From: Aminivibrio pyruvatiphilus
Lineage (GTDB): Bacteria > Synergistota > Synergistia > Synergistales > Aminobacteriaceae
Direction: 5' to 3'
Length of the DNA stretch: 64,000 nt
Assembly: GCF_004366815.1 (NCBI RefSeq)
Contig: NZ_SORI01000004.1
Location: 1-64,000 of the forward strand
Each line of letters opens with the position of its first letter. The stretch's first letter is position 1. Positions 8,712 to 17,205 of this stretch are shown here, in pieces. The notes beneath the pieces are model-generated. The model had not been told where the DNA came from, did no database searches, and saw only the letters and a list, made by a program, of their open reading frames with translations. The translations under genes were made by a program, and so were the position numbers.

Positions 8712-10007
8712 TTACCGGCGGAAACGTGCGAATATCTCGTCAACCCAGCGGAAATAGTGATCGGTTGAAAAAAGGCCCTCCAGGTCCTCCGGGGAAAGAC
8801 GGGATGCGATCCGTTCATCTTCAAGGAGCAGCTCCTGGAAAGATTTTCCCCCTGACCAGCATTTCATCGCGTTTTCCTGAACTATGGCGTAGGCTTCTTC
8901 CCTCGGAAGGCCGAACCGCTCGACCAGATCGAGGAGAATACGCTGGCTGAAAACGAGTCCCCGGGTTATATCCAGATTTTCTCTCATTTTAGAGGTATTT
9001 ACAACCATATTTTTAACAATATATGTCATTTTTGAGAGCATATAGGTGATCAGGTGAAAAGCATCCGGCCAGATGACTCTTTCAGCGGAGGAATGGCTTA
9101 TATCCCGTTCATGCCAGAGGGTCATGTTCTCCATGGCGGTGAGGGCGTATCCTCTCAGGAGCCGGCTCATTCCGGAAATGCGCTCGCACAGGATGGGGTT
9201 TCTCTTGTGGGGCATGGCGCTCGAACCTTTCTGTTTTGCGCCGAAGGGTTCCATTGCCTCCATAACTTCCGTTCTCTGCAGATGGCGGATTTCTGTTGCA
9301 AATCGGTCGAGAGCGCCTCCGAGGAGGGCAAGTGTGTTCATTGCGTTGCTGTGCCTGTCTCTCTGGAGAATCTGGGTTGAAACCAGAGAGGGTTTGAGTC
9401 CGAGAAGGTCGCACACTCTCCGTTCCACAGAAGGTTCGCAGTGGGCGTAGGTTCCCACTGCCCCTGAAATTTTGCCGTAGCTGACCTGTTCTTCCGCCAG
9501 TTCCAGCCTTTCCGTGTCCCTCTGGAGCTGGTAGAGCCAGTTGAGGAGTTTCAGCCCGAAAGTGGTGGGTTCGCCGTGGATCCCGTGAGTTCGCCCGACG
9601 CAGGGGGTGTATTTGAATTCTTCTGCCCGCTCGGCTATGGCGCCCATCAGGGCTGCGGTTTTTTCTTTCACTATGGAGAAAGAGCGTTTCAGCGACAGGG
9701 AGGACGCAGTGTCAATCACATCGCTGCTTGTCAGGCCGAGATGGATGTATCTGCCGTTTTCCCCGACTTTTTCGGCGACGGCGGAAACAAAGGCGATGAC
9801 ATCATGGTGCACCTGCTCCTCTATCTCGTTGATTCTCCCGATGTCAAAAGAGGCTTTTTCACAGATGTCCGTGTAGGCATCCGCAGGGATGATTCCCTTT
9901 TCCATCCAGACCCTGCAAACGGCGAGCTCCACTTCCAGCCAGGCTCGGAATTTGCACTCTTCGCTCCAGATGGCTTTCATTTCTGCTGTTTGGTATCTCC
10001 CGATCAT
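8712..10007 (-). CDS. purB: Adenylosuccinate lyase
   Basis: This 431-residue fumarase/aspartase-superfamily lyase acts twice in purine synthesis, releasing fumarate from SAICAR and from adenylosuccinate. The superfamily signature GSSAMPHKRNP is present at about residues 260-270, and the histidine loop VGRTHGIHGEPTTFG at about 138-152. LTSSDVIDTA is the third conserved region. ATG 10007 is preferred over an upstream in-frame start because GAGGAGG precedes it and MIGRYQT is the usual N-terminus. The start overlaps the stop of the upstream DUF4416 gene in an ATGA, so translation is probably coupled. Confidence 0.97.
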   Translation of the reverse strand: MIGRYQTAEMKAIWSEECKFRAWLEVELAVCRVWMEKGIIPADAYTDICEKASFDIGRINEIEEQVHHDVIAFVSAVAEKVGENGRYIHLGLTSSDVIDTASSLSLKRSFSIVKEKTAALMGAIAERAEEFKYTPCVGRTHGIHGEPTTFGLKLLNWLYQLQRDTERLELAEEQVSYGKISGAVGTYAHCEPSVERRVCDLLGLKPSLVSTQILQRDRHSNAMNTLALLGGALDRFATEIRHLQRTEVMEAMEPFGAKQKGSSAMPHKRNPILCERISGMSRLLRGYALTAMENMTLWHERDISHSSAERVIWPDAFHLITYMLSKMTYIVKNMVVNTSKMRENLDITRGLVFSQRILLDLVERFGLPREEAYAIVQENAMKCWSGGKSFQELLLEDERIASRLSPEDLEGLFSTDHYFRWVDEIFARFRR

Positions 10008-10543
10008 TTTTTGCTCCTCCTCGATTCCATTTCCAGGATCCATTTTTTCCTTACGGCTGAAAGAAAACCGTCATACAGGCCTTGTGCAAAATCGGGAAAG
10101 GTGTAGTCGAAGGACTCCCATTTCTTGAATCGGAAACGGAGGGTCACTTCGCCGTGAATTCCTCCGCCGATGTACACCCGATGCGCGTGGTCCTTGGTCG
10201 AGGCAAGCACCAGCCGCGCTCCGTTCACATACCCCGGATCGATGTTCACCGCTCTCGGGGCGCCGCTCTCATTCTCGAGCCGGCAGGCGGCCCGTTTCCA
10301 TTCCGGCAGAGCCCCGCCGTCACGAAGACCCGGAAAGGAAAGAAACCGGCGGAACAGGACGGGGGAAATGTCGGTGTAATAGTCCGTGACGGTGAAGGGA
10401 AACTCGGAACTGACATCTTCTGGTAATCCCCAGAGGGCCGAGAGTTTCTCCGCCGTCCAGATCCAGCGGTTTTCGTCCGGGTAGAGAACACCCACGACAA
10501 GTTTAACGGGATAAAACAGCGTACCGTCAGAATTCCTTTCCAT
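10004..10543 (-). CDS. DUF4416 family protein, function unknown
   Basis: This 179-residue protein resembles the DUF4416 family: an opening VKLVVGVLYPDE, a central FTVTDYYTDISPVLFRRFLSF, and the conserved NIDPGYVNGARLVLASTKDH / HRVYIGGGIHGEVTLRF block. No catalytic motif is recognised. The family occurs in anaerobes such as Synergistota and deltaproteobacterial lineages. The gene overlaps purB by four bases (ATGA) and overlaps the 3' end of the gene upstream of it by 17 bases, so it sits in the middle of a tight operon from ftsY to glpX. Coupling to purB hints at nucleotide or RNA metabolism, but this is only context. Confidence 0.75.
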   Translation of the reverse strand: MERNSDGTLFYPVKLVVGVLYPDENRWIWTAEKLSALWGLPEDVSSEFPFTVTDYYTDISPVLFRRFLSFPGLRDGGALPEWKRAACRLENESGAPRAVNIDPGYVNGARLVLASTKDHAHRVYIGGGIHGEVTLRFRFKKWESFDYTFPDFAQGLYDGFLSAVRKKWILEMESRRSKK

Positions 10544-11300
10544 CCTTCACCTTCAGGTATCCCAGGATGTTATCGTCCCATACGCAGGCCAGGACTTCAT
10601 CCCGTTCATCTTCAGCGGCAGAGGGAACTTCCGTTGTCTTCTCCACGGAAAAGCCCTTTCCCCTGAGGCGTGAAACGAAGGCTTTCCCTACCGCAGCCCA
10701 CCATGTCATCTCTTTGGCGTTCCCCATATCCTCGGAGACATCATCCACCAGAAATACTGCGGGATGAATCTCCCTGAACAAAAAGCACTTTCCGCCGGAC
10801 GTCTCACAGAGAAACTCAGGTCCCTTCCCCCGGGGCACCGGGATGCCGCCGAGCACCTCCGCCGCTTTCCGGTTGGCGGTGAAGCGCCCGCCGGTCCAGG
10901 ATACGAAAGGAAGGGGGGCATCCCACCAGAGGGGAATGCCCGTTTCGACGTCCCCTTCCGCCATTCCCGCTATGGATGAAACCGAAAGAATCCTCAGGTC
11001 GGCGTCCTTCAGAACAAGAAGTTCCGTCTGTTTAACGAGGACCTTCTTTTCAAGAAGGTCCTCAAGAGTTGAAAAGGAAGGGCAGAGTTTCGTCAGTTCA
11101 CAGACGTTTCTTTCCCCTTCACCCTTTTCGAGCACGGAGATGATCTGATCCTTTGAAAAAACAGGATGCCCCTCACAGGGAGAGAAGAAAAGGCAGAATT
11201 CTATTCCGTGGAGGTAGAGATCACGGAGAACCTTCGAAAGTGTAGGGGCGGCTTTTTCGTCTATTCGTCTTCGGGGGGTCTTTTTAGTTTCCCTGCCCAT
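10527..11300 (-). CDS. Hypothetical protein between ftsY and a DUF4416 gene
   Basis: I do not recognise this 257-residue protein. It begins with a short basic segment ([12 protein letters not shown]), has no signal peptide or membrane helix, and contains a mid-section with a PAS-like flavour (PFVSWTGGRFTANRKAAEVLG, about residues 135-155, partly quoted as a resemblance only). A C-terminal part ends in VWDDNILGYLKVKDG. An ATG at 11300 is chosen because TTGGAG lies nine bases before it; the in-frame ATG at 11309 sits directly against that sequence. The gene overlaps the end of ftsY by 17 bases and the next gene by 17 bases. It is probably a soluble cytoplasmic protein specific to this lineage. 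Confidence 0.6.
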   Translation of the reverse strand: MGRETKKTPRRRIDEKAAPTLSKVLRDLYLHGIEFCLFFSPCEGHPVFSKDQIISVLEKGEGERNVCELTKLCPSFSTLEDLLEKKVLVKQTELLVLKDADLRILSVSSIAGMAEGDVETGIPLWWDAPLPFVSWTGGRFTANRKAAEVLGGIPVPRGKGPEFLCETSGGKCFLFREIHPAVFLVDDVSEDMGNAKEMTWWAAVGKAFVSRLRGKGFSVEKTTEVPSAAEDERDEVLACVWDDNILGYLKVKDGKEF

Positions 11301-12225
11301 GGCTGTCATCTCCAAGGAGGGCACTGACGAATTCCCTTATATCGAAAGCCCGGAGATCTTCTTCCCCCTCTCCAAGCCCGACATAGCGCACGGGAATTTT
11401 CAGGCTGTCTGCGATAGCAAGAAGAATGCCTCCCTTTGCTGTGTTATCGTATTTCGTGAGAACCACGCCGGACAGGGGGAGCAGTTTGTTGAACGTCTCA
11501 GCCTGGGCAAGGCCGTTCTGACCCATGACGGAATCAAGAACCAGCAGTACTTCCATCCGGGAGTCTCCCTTTTCTTTTTCCAGGATGCGGTGAATCTTTC
11601 CCAGTTCTTCCATGAGGTTGTGCTTGGAATGAAGCCTTCCGGCCGTATCCACGATGAGCACGTCAGCACCGGAGGCCTTCGCTGCCTGGAAGGCGTCAAA
11701 GGCGACGGCCGCTGCGTCGCTTCCCTGCTGCTGGGCTATGACGCGGACGCCGGAGCGATCTCCCCACACTTTCAGCTGCTCGATGGCCGCGGCACGGAAT
11801 GTGTCTGCTGCGGCGAAAACGACCTTTTTCCCTTCTTTCGTCCACCGGGAAGCGAGTTTTCCTGCCGTTGTTGTTTTTCCGCTGCCGTTGACGCCTACAA
11901 GGAGGATAATGACCGGCCTTGGATGGGCTATTGACAGGGGCTGCCCCATGGAAGGAACGGCAAGAAGCTGGGAAGAAATTGTATCCTCGAAAAGCCTGAA
12001 AAGGTCTTCGGGCCTGCTGATTCTCTTCTCGGCGGATTCCTTCTTCAGCGAATCGATCAACCTGAGCGTCAGGTCAATCCCCACGTCACCGCTGATGAGT
12101 ATTTCTTCAAGATTGTCCCAGAAGGCCTCATCCACGACGCTTCCGGAAAAGAGGCGGGACAATCCCCCGCTCCACCGCTCCCGGACACCTTTCAGTCCCT
12201 GCTTCAACCTTTCAAAAAAGACCAC
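11284..12225 (-). CDS. ftsY: Signal recognition particle receptor FtsY
   Basis: This 313-residue SRP-family GTPase docks ribosome-SRP complexes at the membrane. The N domain (about 1-95) is followed by the G domain with [15 protein letters not shown] (G1, about 115-129), the [13 protein letters not shown] insertion-box motif, DTAGR (G3) and [11 protein letters not shown] (G4 region). The usual sequence of the last is TKLDGTAKGG, so tyrosine and asparagine replace leucine and glycine while the lysine and aspartate remain. The long acidic A domain of E. coli FtsY is absent, as in many non-enteric bacteria. It follows ricT after six bases. Confidence 0.97.
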   Translation of the reverse strand: MVFFERLKQGLKGVRERWSGGLSRLFSGSVVDEAFWDNLEEILISGDVGIDLTLRLIDSLKKESAEKRISRPEDLFRLFEDTISSQLLAVPSMGQPLSIAHPRPVIILLVGVNGSGKTTTAGKLASRWTKEGKKVVFAAADTFRAAAIEQLKVWGDRSGVRVIAQQQGSDAAAVAFDAFQAAKASGADVLIVDTAGRLHSKHNLMEELGKIHRILEKEKGDSRMEVLLVLDSVMGQNGLAQAETFNKLLPLSGVVLTKYDNTAKGGILLAIADSLKIPVRYVGLGEGEEDLRAFDIREFVSALLGDDSHGQGN

Positions 12226-12231
12226 GGCGCT

Positions 12232-13554
12232 CTACACCTCCGGAGATGGACTGGCTTTTGTATTCTCGCCCTGCTGTGATGGTGTTTCCCTGTTTCCTTT
12301 CTGGGGGCGCCTTCGCCTGCTGTTCGGTTTCTTTTTTTTCTGTCCTTCACCCTGACGGACTTCCTGTTCCTGCTGCCTGGGTTTTTCAGGAGCAACAGGT
12401 GTCTTTTCAGGGGAAGAAACCGGGGTTGCCGGGGCTTTTTCTCCCTGGGAGGGTTTTCTTTTTCTCCGTCGTTTTTTCTTCGCCGCTCCCGCCTGGGGAG
12501 CGGTATCCTTTTCTTTTTCCTGCTCCCGGGGAATTTTCTCCTCGGTTTTCCGTCGCTCCTGTCGGGGAGGGGATTTTTCTCCCGCGGCTTCCTCCCTGGG
12601 TTCGGGAGTTCTTTTCCTTGCCGGCCGGAAAGTGTCCTCTCGGGTGCTCCTGAGTTCCTTCGGTGCGGCTGCATCTTCCCAGGAACCGCCCTCCATGACC
12701 GTTTCTTTGAACCGCTGGAATTCTTCGGTTTTTACAAGAATTTCCTTCCCTTCCGGTGTCCTTATCCGGACGGATTGGGCAGAGAGCTCAACTCCGTCAA
12801 TAAGGAAGTTGCCGCCCGGGGTCCTGAGTTTCGAGCCTGGATTCGGCAGCCCCTTCCAGAGTTCTCCGTAGAGATGGTGTTCATAGGACATGCAGCACAT
12901 AAGTCTGCCGCAGATGCCGGAAATTTTCGTGGGATTCAATGCCAGGTTCTGTTCTTTCACCATTTTGATGCAGATGGGGGTGAACCGGTGAAGCCAGTAG
13001 CTGCAGCAGCAGCGCTGGCCGCATGGAGCCAGCCCCTTGACGGCCTTGGCTTCGTCTCTGACGCCTATCTGCCTGAGCTCGATGCGGGTTTTGAATTCCT
13101 TTGCGAGGTCTCTGACGAAAGCCCGGAAGTCGACTCTCTGTTCCGAGGTAAAATAAAAAAACAGTTTTTTCCTGTCGAGAAGGAACTCAACATCCACGAG
13201 TTTCATGGAAAGATTGTGATTCCTGAGGAGTTCCCTGGCCTTCAGGAGAACGGAGTTCTCCTCTTCCCTCTCCAGGGACGCGTCGTTCATATCCTCTTCG
13301 GTTGCTTCTCTGACGAAGGCTATTTCCTGCAGCGCAGGTTCGCCGCCCTTCACCTGGCTGTCCGAGGAATCGTCGCTGCATGAGTTTCTGTAGCGTTCCT
13401 CCTGTTCCGGCGAGAGAGGGCCGCCCAGAAGCGCGAGTTCTATCCCCCGCATTGTTTCAGTTACAAGCCAGGCACCTCGTACGGGCACCGGTTCCTGGAG
13501 GTCGAGAAGTCCGAGATATCTTGGTTTACCAAAAATCGCCAAATAAATGCTCAA
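12232..13554 (-). CDS. ricT: PSP1-domain protein RicT (YaaT) with long charged C-terminal tail
   Basis: The N-terminal ~300 residues match the PSP1/YaaT family: [18 protein letters not shown] and [19 protein letters not shown] carry the cysteines that in Bacillus bind iron-sulfur clusters in the RicAFT complex, which stimulates RNase Y processing and phosphorelay steps. Residues about 310-440 form a low-complexity tail rich in K, R, E and P, ending in repeats of RRKRK type. This is far longer than the Bacillus protein and may bind RNA or ribosomes. The start is uncertain: TTG 13560 lies only three bases from AAGGAGG, so I prefer TTG 13554. The gene overlaps holB and precedes ftsY in the conserved tmk-yaaR-holB-yaaT order. 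Confidence 0.88.
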   Translation of the reverse strand: MSIYLAIFGKPRYLGLLDLQEPVPVRGAWLVTETMRGIELALLGGPLSPEQEERYRNSCSDDSSDSQVKGGEPALQEIAFVREATEEDMNDASLEREEENSVLLKARELLRNHNLSMKLVDVEFLLDRKKLFFYFTSEQRVDFRAFVRDLAKEFKTRIELRQIGVRDEAKAVKGLAPCGQRCCCSYWLHRFTPICIKMVKEQNLALNPTKISGICGRLMCCMSYEHHLYGELWKGLPNPGSKLRTPGGNFLIDGVELSAQSVRIRTPEGKEILVKTEEFQRFKETVMEGGSWEDAAAPKELRSTREDTFRPARKRTPEPREEAAGEKSPPRQERRKTEEKIPREQEKEKDTAPQAGAAKKKRRRKRKPSQGEKAPATPVSSPEKTPVAPEKPRQQEQEVRQGEGQKKKKPNSRRRRPQKGNRETPSQQGENTKASPSPEV

Positions 13555-14296
13555 AAACAATACCCTCCTTGAGAGCCAGCACTGTCAGATCAAGAGCCAT
13601 GGTTCGGGAAAGACGCCTGGATTCCAGCAGAATTCTCAGGCGTTCAGCTTTTCCTGCCCCCTCATGGTCACCGGATTCCACCAGGTGGCGGATCCATGGT
13701 TCGAACTGCGGCAGTACGTCGTCAATCTCACTGCCGCTGTTTTTTTCAACCCATCTGCCCCACTCTTCCGGTGAGGACGGGACGGGTTTTTTCTCCGTCT
13801 TTTTCCCGTCACGAAGGGACACCGTCCAGGCCCTGCTTTTCAGCGTGGGGAGCAAACGCTCTTCCTCGGAGACGAGAAAGAACACAACACCATGTACGGG
13901 CGGTTCTTCCGCAAGTTTCAAAAGGCTGTTGGCTGCAGGCAGCAGCATTCGTTCGGCGGAAAAAATAACGGCGCACCGTTTATGAGAGACCACCGGACGG
14001 TATGCCATGGCCCGTATGACCTCTCTGCAGGCGTCTATGGCAGGAGCCTTTCCCGGCTCTCCGCCCCTGACGAGGTCAGGATGGTCTTCCCCTGACCATG
14101 CCCTGCAGGCTGTACAGTCGTCTCCCCCGGTCCGGTTGAGGCAGAGAATCATCTCCGCTATTTCCCTGGCGAGCATTCCGTGGATATTCTCCGGTGCCGA
14201 AAGGGAAATGCAGTGGGGGAAGAGATCGAGGGCAGCGAGAGACTGAAGTCTCTTCCAGGGTTCGGATGCGGTTAGAGAAGCAGGGAAATGAGACAT
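13526..14296 (-). CDS. holB: DNA polymerase III subunit delta'
   Basis: This 256-residue clamp-loader subunit is recognised by the order of conserved elements: a degenerate nucleotide-binding segment near the N-terminus, a zinc-binding region (CLNRTGGDDCTAC...HPDL), AYRPVVSHKRCAVIFSAERM, the LLKLAEEPP motif and LPTLKSR near residue 170. The arginine-finger SRC motif reads SRA here. The start at ATG 14296, with GAGGTG upstream, follows the end of yaaR with a 25-base overlap; the longer reading would extend through yaaR. Its position between yaaR and ricT matches the Firmicutes-type cluster. The sequence is divergent in the C-terminal third. Confidence 0.85.
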   Translation of the reverse strand: MSHFPASLTASEPWKRLQSLAALDLFPHCISLSAPENIHGMLAREIAEMILCLNRTGGDDCTACRAWSGEDHPDLVRGGEPGKAPAIDACREVIRAMAYRPVVSHKRCAVIFSAERMLLPAANSLLKLAEEPPVHGVVFFLVSEEERLLPTLKSRAWTVSLRDGKKTEKKPVPSSPEEWGRWVEKNSGSEIDDVLPQFEPWIRHLVESGDHEGAGKAERLRILLESRRLSRTMALDLTVLALKEGIVFEHLFGDFW

Positions 14297-14709
14297 CCCT
14301 TCACCTCTTCCATCAACTGAAGCATTCGGGTCCTTTCGCCTTCCCTCCTGAAAACGACTTCCAGTTCTCCCAGGATGGATTCGACTTTTTCCACCGTGAC
14401 GTACAGATTGCGGTCGTTCCGTCTCCATTTCATGTCCCTGCGGATACGCAAACCGCCGATTGCCCTCCGGAGGAGCTCTTTCACCAGGTTTCTGTATTGC
14501 TGCAGGGTGCTTTCCGCAGGGAACTGGGTCATTTTTCTGCCCAGGAGTTCCAGTTTTTCAATGAGTTCCATTGTCTCGGCGTCTTCGAGAGACTGGGAAA
14601 ACGGACGGGGTTCCGTTCCCCGGGCCGGGGAGGAAAGCCCTTTCTTTCTCGCCTGGAATCCGGATTCTCCCCCGGAAATTCGTTCATCGGCGTTTTTCTT
14701 GACCTTCAA
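14272..14709 (-). CDS. YaaR family protein (DUF327)
   Basis: This 145-residue, mostly helical protein of the YaaR/DUF327 family has an unknown role. The conserved core is PAESTLQQYRNLVKELLRRA followed by IRRDMKWRRNDRNLYVTVEKV (quoted in parts; about residues 63-110). A charged N-terminal 35 residues precedes it. It overlaps tmk by four bases (ATGA) and holB by 25 bases. The tmk-yaaR-holB-yaaT order is conserved from Bacillus to this organism and supports the family call even though the protein is short. Confidence 0.85.
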   Translation of the reverse strand: MKVKKNADERISGGESGFQARKKGLSSPARGTEPRPFSQSLEDAETMELIEKLELLGRKMTQFPAESTLQQYRNLVKELLRRAIGGLRIRRDMKWRRNDRNLYVTVEKVESILGELEVVFRREGERTRMLQLMEEVKGCLISLLL

Positions 14710-15335
14710 GGGGAAAGAAGCACCTCCGCCCTCCGCGCAATCTCTCCGGCAATGGCGTCTGCGTCATTGTCTCCGTCCAGCCGGGTTATTCGTTCCGGTT
14801 CCCGTTCGGAGAGAAAAAGAAAGCCCCTGCGGACATTTTCAAGAAAGGGTGTTCCCTTCTCCTCCATACGGTCCGGGCCTCCCCGGCGTGACACTCTATG
14901 ATAGGCTTTCCCGGGCGGCAAATCAATCCAGAAGGTCTGGTCCGGAACAGGAAATGCACACCACCGAAACAGCTCCTCGATCTTTTCGAGGGGTATCTTC
15001 CTGCCCCATGACTGATAGGCAAGGGTGGAATCGGTATATCTTTCGCATACGACAATTTTCCCCGCTTCAAGGGCGGGAGCGACAACTTCCCTGATATGTT
15101 CGCACCGGTCGGCGAGAAAGAGAAAAAGCTCGCTCAGAGGATGCTGCATTCCGTGTTTAAGGAGAAGATCCCGTATTTTCTCCCCTCCTGTCCATCCGCC
15201 CGGTTCTTTTGTCCAGAGAACGGCATCATCCCCAAACCGCGAAGCCAGGTTCCCCACAAGGATGCGGGCCTGGGTTGTTTTGCCGCATCCGTCAATGCCT
15301 TCCAGGGTGAGAAACACCCCGTTACTCCTCTTCAT
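14706..15335 (-). CDS. tmk: Thymidylate kinase
   Basis: This 209-residue dTMP kinase makes dTDP for DNA synthesis. The P-loop is LEGIDGCGKTTQA (about 9-21), the substrate motif CERYTDSTLAYQ (about 96-107) holds the DR(Y/H)-like segment (here ERY), and the lid region is RRGGPDRMEE. TKEPGG matches the conserved TREPGG. I chose ATG 15335, ten codons before the P-loop region. A longer in-frame start at 15362 cannot be excluded because the upstream protease gene ends at 15322, so both starts overlap it. Confidence 0.95.
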   Translation of the reverse strand: MKRSNGVFLTLEGIDGCGKTTQARILVGNLASRFGDDAVLWTKEPGGWTGGEKIRDLLLKHGMQHPLSELFLFLADRCEHIREVVAPALEAGKIVVCERYTDSTLAYQSWGRKIPLEKIEELFRWCAFPVPDQTFWIDLPPGKAYHRVSRRGGPDRMEEKGTPFLENVRRGFLFLSEREPERITRLDGDNDADAIAGEIARRAEVLLSP

Positions 15336-17178
15336 CTTCAGTCTGCTCGCTGTTCTTTCCATCGCCCTGCTTCACGTTCACAATTTTTCTGAGCAGTCCC
15401 TCCACGACGAATTCTGATTTGAAAATCTGGAGAGTGCCGTCCTCGAGCCGCCGTTTCTTCATCTCGCTCAAAAGTTCCTGTTCTTCCCTGGAAACCGGAT
15501 CCTCGGTATCCCTGCGGTCTTTTCCTCGTTTTGAAACCTTTTCGTAGTTGAACTCAATGATCAGTTCGTTGTTTGTTTCCAGGGCGGACATTTCGGTAAA
15601 CATCTGGCGGAAATTCGCAATGGTCTTCCACCCCTGGATAACTGCCGACTGATTGAGAGGCTCGATTCCGCCGCCCCTGACGAGAATTTCGCACAATCCT
15701 CCGGCATCTTTCGGAATAACGATTTTGAAGACTTTTTTTACCTGCTTCCTGCGGTAAGGCCTCAGGTTAACTTCCACTTCGACCGTGTCTCCCGCAGAAA
15801 ACGATTCTCCCTTGACCTCGATGCCCTCGATGAACATTAGTCTCGGTTCCTCGGTGAATTCCGCCGAGACTGTCACGCCGAGGGGGTAGACTTCCGCAAA
15901 TGGGTTGAGGAAGATGATATCCAGCAGGTCAGCCGCTTCCTTCAGCGCGTCGGCTGCAAGGTCCTTGTCGGAGAAGAACATGTTCCTCCGGGTCCAGCCC
16001 TGCCCCATGCCCCTTCCGTGTACCGTCAGGGAAAAAACGGCGGTCCCCTGCCCTTTTCTGCCCCAGAGATCGTCGATGAGCCCTGTGAATATTCCGGCGG
16101 AAAGCTTTGCCCCAATGAAAGGATCCGGCACGAAGTGGAACCGCTTTCTGCCGTCTGCCTTCCTGTCGGTGTCCATGAAATTGAGAGTGGCCGAAACGGA
16201 GGGAGTGAAATAGCCGATTCTCCCTCCGATGGCCTGGGGCCTGTCATGGGTAACTGTTCCGACGATTCTGAGGGGGCTTCCGACCTTGAACGGCGCCTCG
16301 AGACTGGGCACGACGCTGTGGATATAGGCCCTCGCTACGGGATAATTCACTGCTCCCTTTCCGAGGAAGGGGTGGGCGAATCCGATGAACCGACCGTCCT
16401 GAGCGACCGCCGTGAGGGTTCCGGTTGACCCGATGGTTACATCGCCCCAGGCAAGAAGAACGGTGATCGCCTCTCCGGGAAGAAGTTTGGCATTCATTTC
16501 GACGGGGATGTCTTCTGAAAAGCCTCCTCCCGGAACATACCGTTCCTTTCCCAGAAGAGCGGTGAGTTCCGTGGCTTTTCTGGAGCTGATCCCGTCAATG
16601 AAAAGAGGTGATACTTCTCCCTGCAGCAGCGGCCCGTCCTCTTCTTCGTCCTTTTCTTTCTCCCGGGTTTCTTTCCGGCTGTTTTCAGGTTTTTCTTCCT
16701 TTTGGTCGTTGTCATCTTCGGCTGGCCCGGTTCCCAAAGGAGGGAGGCCCGGAAGGACAACCTTCTTTTCCGGCCAGTCCCATATGGAGGCCATATCCTC
16801 GAGAGGCGTCACAAGGCCGAGGTTGTGTTCGCTGAAGTTCCATCCGTACCCGATGGCACCGATGAGCTTTCCATTCACGTACACGGGGCTCCCGCTCATC
16901 CCCGCTGCTATTCCCCCGGTTTTCGCTATTACCGGTCCGGAAGCCCGTACCATGATGAGGTTTCTCGGTGAGCCTTTTCTTGGAATGACGCTGACGATCT
17001 CAACGGGGAACCGGATTATCTCCCGCCCGGAAACGACCGTCAGGGCATGTCCCTTCATTCCCGGCCTGAGCGATGACGCACCCAGGGAAGGCCCGGAGGG
17101 CCTGAAGGGTGCTGCGTCTGCAGAGACAGCCAGCAGAACGGACAAAAGGAGAAACAAAAAACAACGAACAGGCTTCAT
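15322..17178 (-). CDS. SpoIVB-type (S55) serine peptidase domain protein, exported
   Basis: This 618-residue protein has a clear signal peptide (a basic start, then a hydrophobic stretch about 6-20, then ADAAPF). The S55 domain includes RPGMKGHALTVVSG (about 38-51), GGIAAGMSGSPVYVNGKLIG (serine motif GMSGSP at 93-98) and GFAHPFLGKGAVNYP. These are hallmarks of the SpoIVB peptidase domain family, which also occurs in non-sporulating bacteria. A strongly charged insertion rich in E, K and D lies at about 150-190, and a large C-terminal part of unknown fold is present, ending in acidic residues. It probably acts in the periplasm. It lies between prfB and tmk in the operon. No sporulation genes are nearby. 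Confidence 0.8.
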   Translation of the reverse strand: MKPVRCFLFLLLSVLLAVSADAAPFRPSGPSLGASSLRPGMKGHALTVVSGREIIRFPVEIVSVIPRKGSPRNLIMVRASGPVIAKTGGIAAGMSGSPVYVNGKLIGAIGYGWNFSEHNLGLVTPLEDMASIWDWPEKKVVLPGLPPLGTGPAEDDNDQKEEKPENSRKETREKEKDEEEDGPLLQGEVSPLFIDGISSRKATELTALLGKERYVPGGGFSEDIPVEMNAKLLPGEAITVLLAWGDVTIGSTGTLTAVAQDGRFIGFAHPFLGKGAVNYPVARAYIHSVVPSLEAPFKVGSPLRIVGTVTHDRPQAIGGRIGYFTPSVSATLNFMDTDRKADGRKRFHFVPDPFIGAKLSAGIFTGLIDDLWGRKGQGTAVFSLTVHGRGMGQGWTRRNMFFSDKDLAADALKEAADLLDIIFLNPFAEVYPLGVTVSAEFTEEPRLMFIEGIEVKGESFSAGDTVEVEVNLRPYRRKQVKKVFKIVIPKDAGGLCEILVRGGGIEPLNQSAVIQGWKTIANFRQMFTEMSALETNNELIIEFNYEKVSKRGKDRRDTEDPVSREEQELLSEMKKRRLEDGTLQIFKSEFVVEGLLRKIVNVKQGDGKNSEQTEDEEE

Positions 17179-17205
17179 GGGTTATTTCCTCCCGAATAAG
17201 AATCG

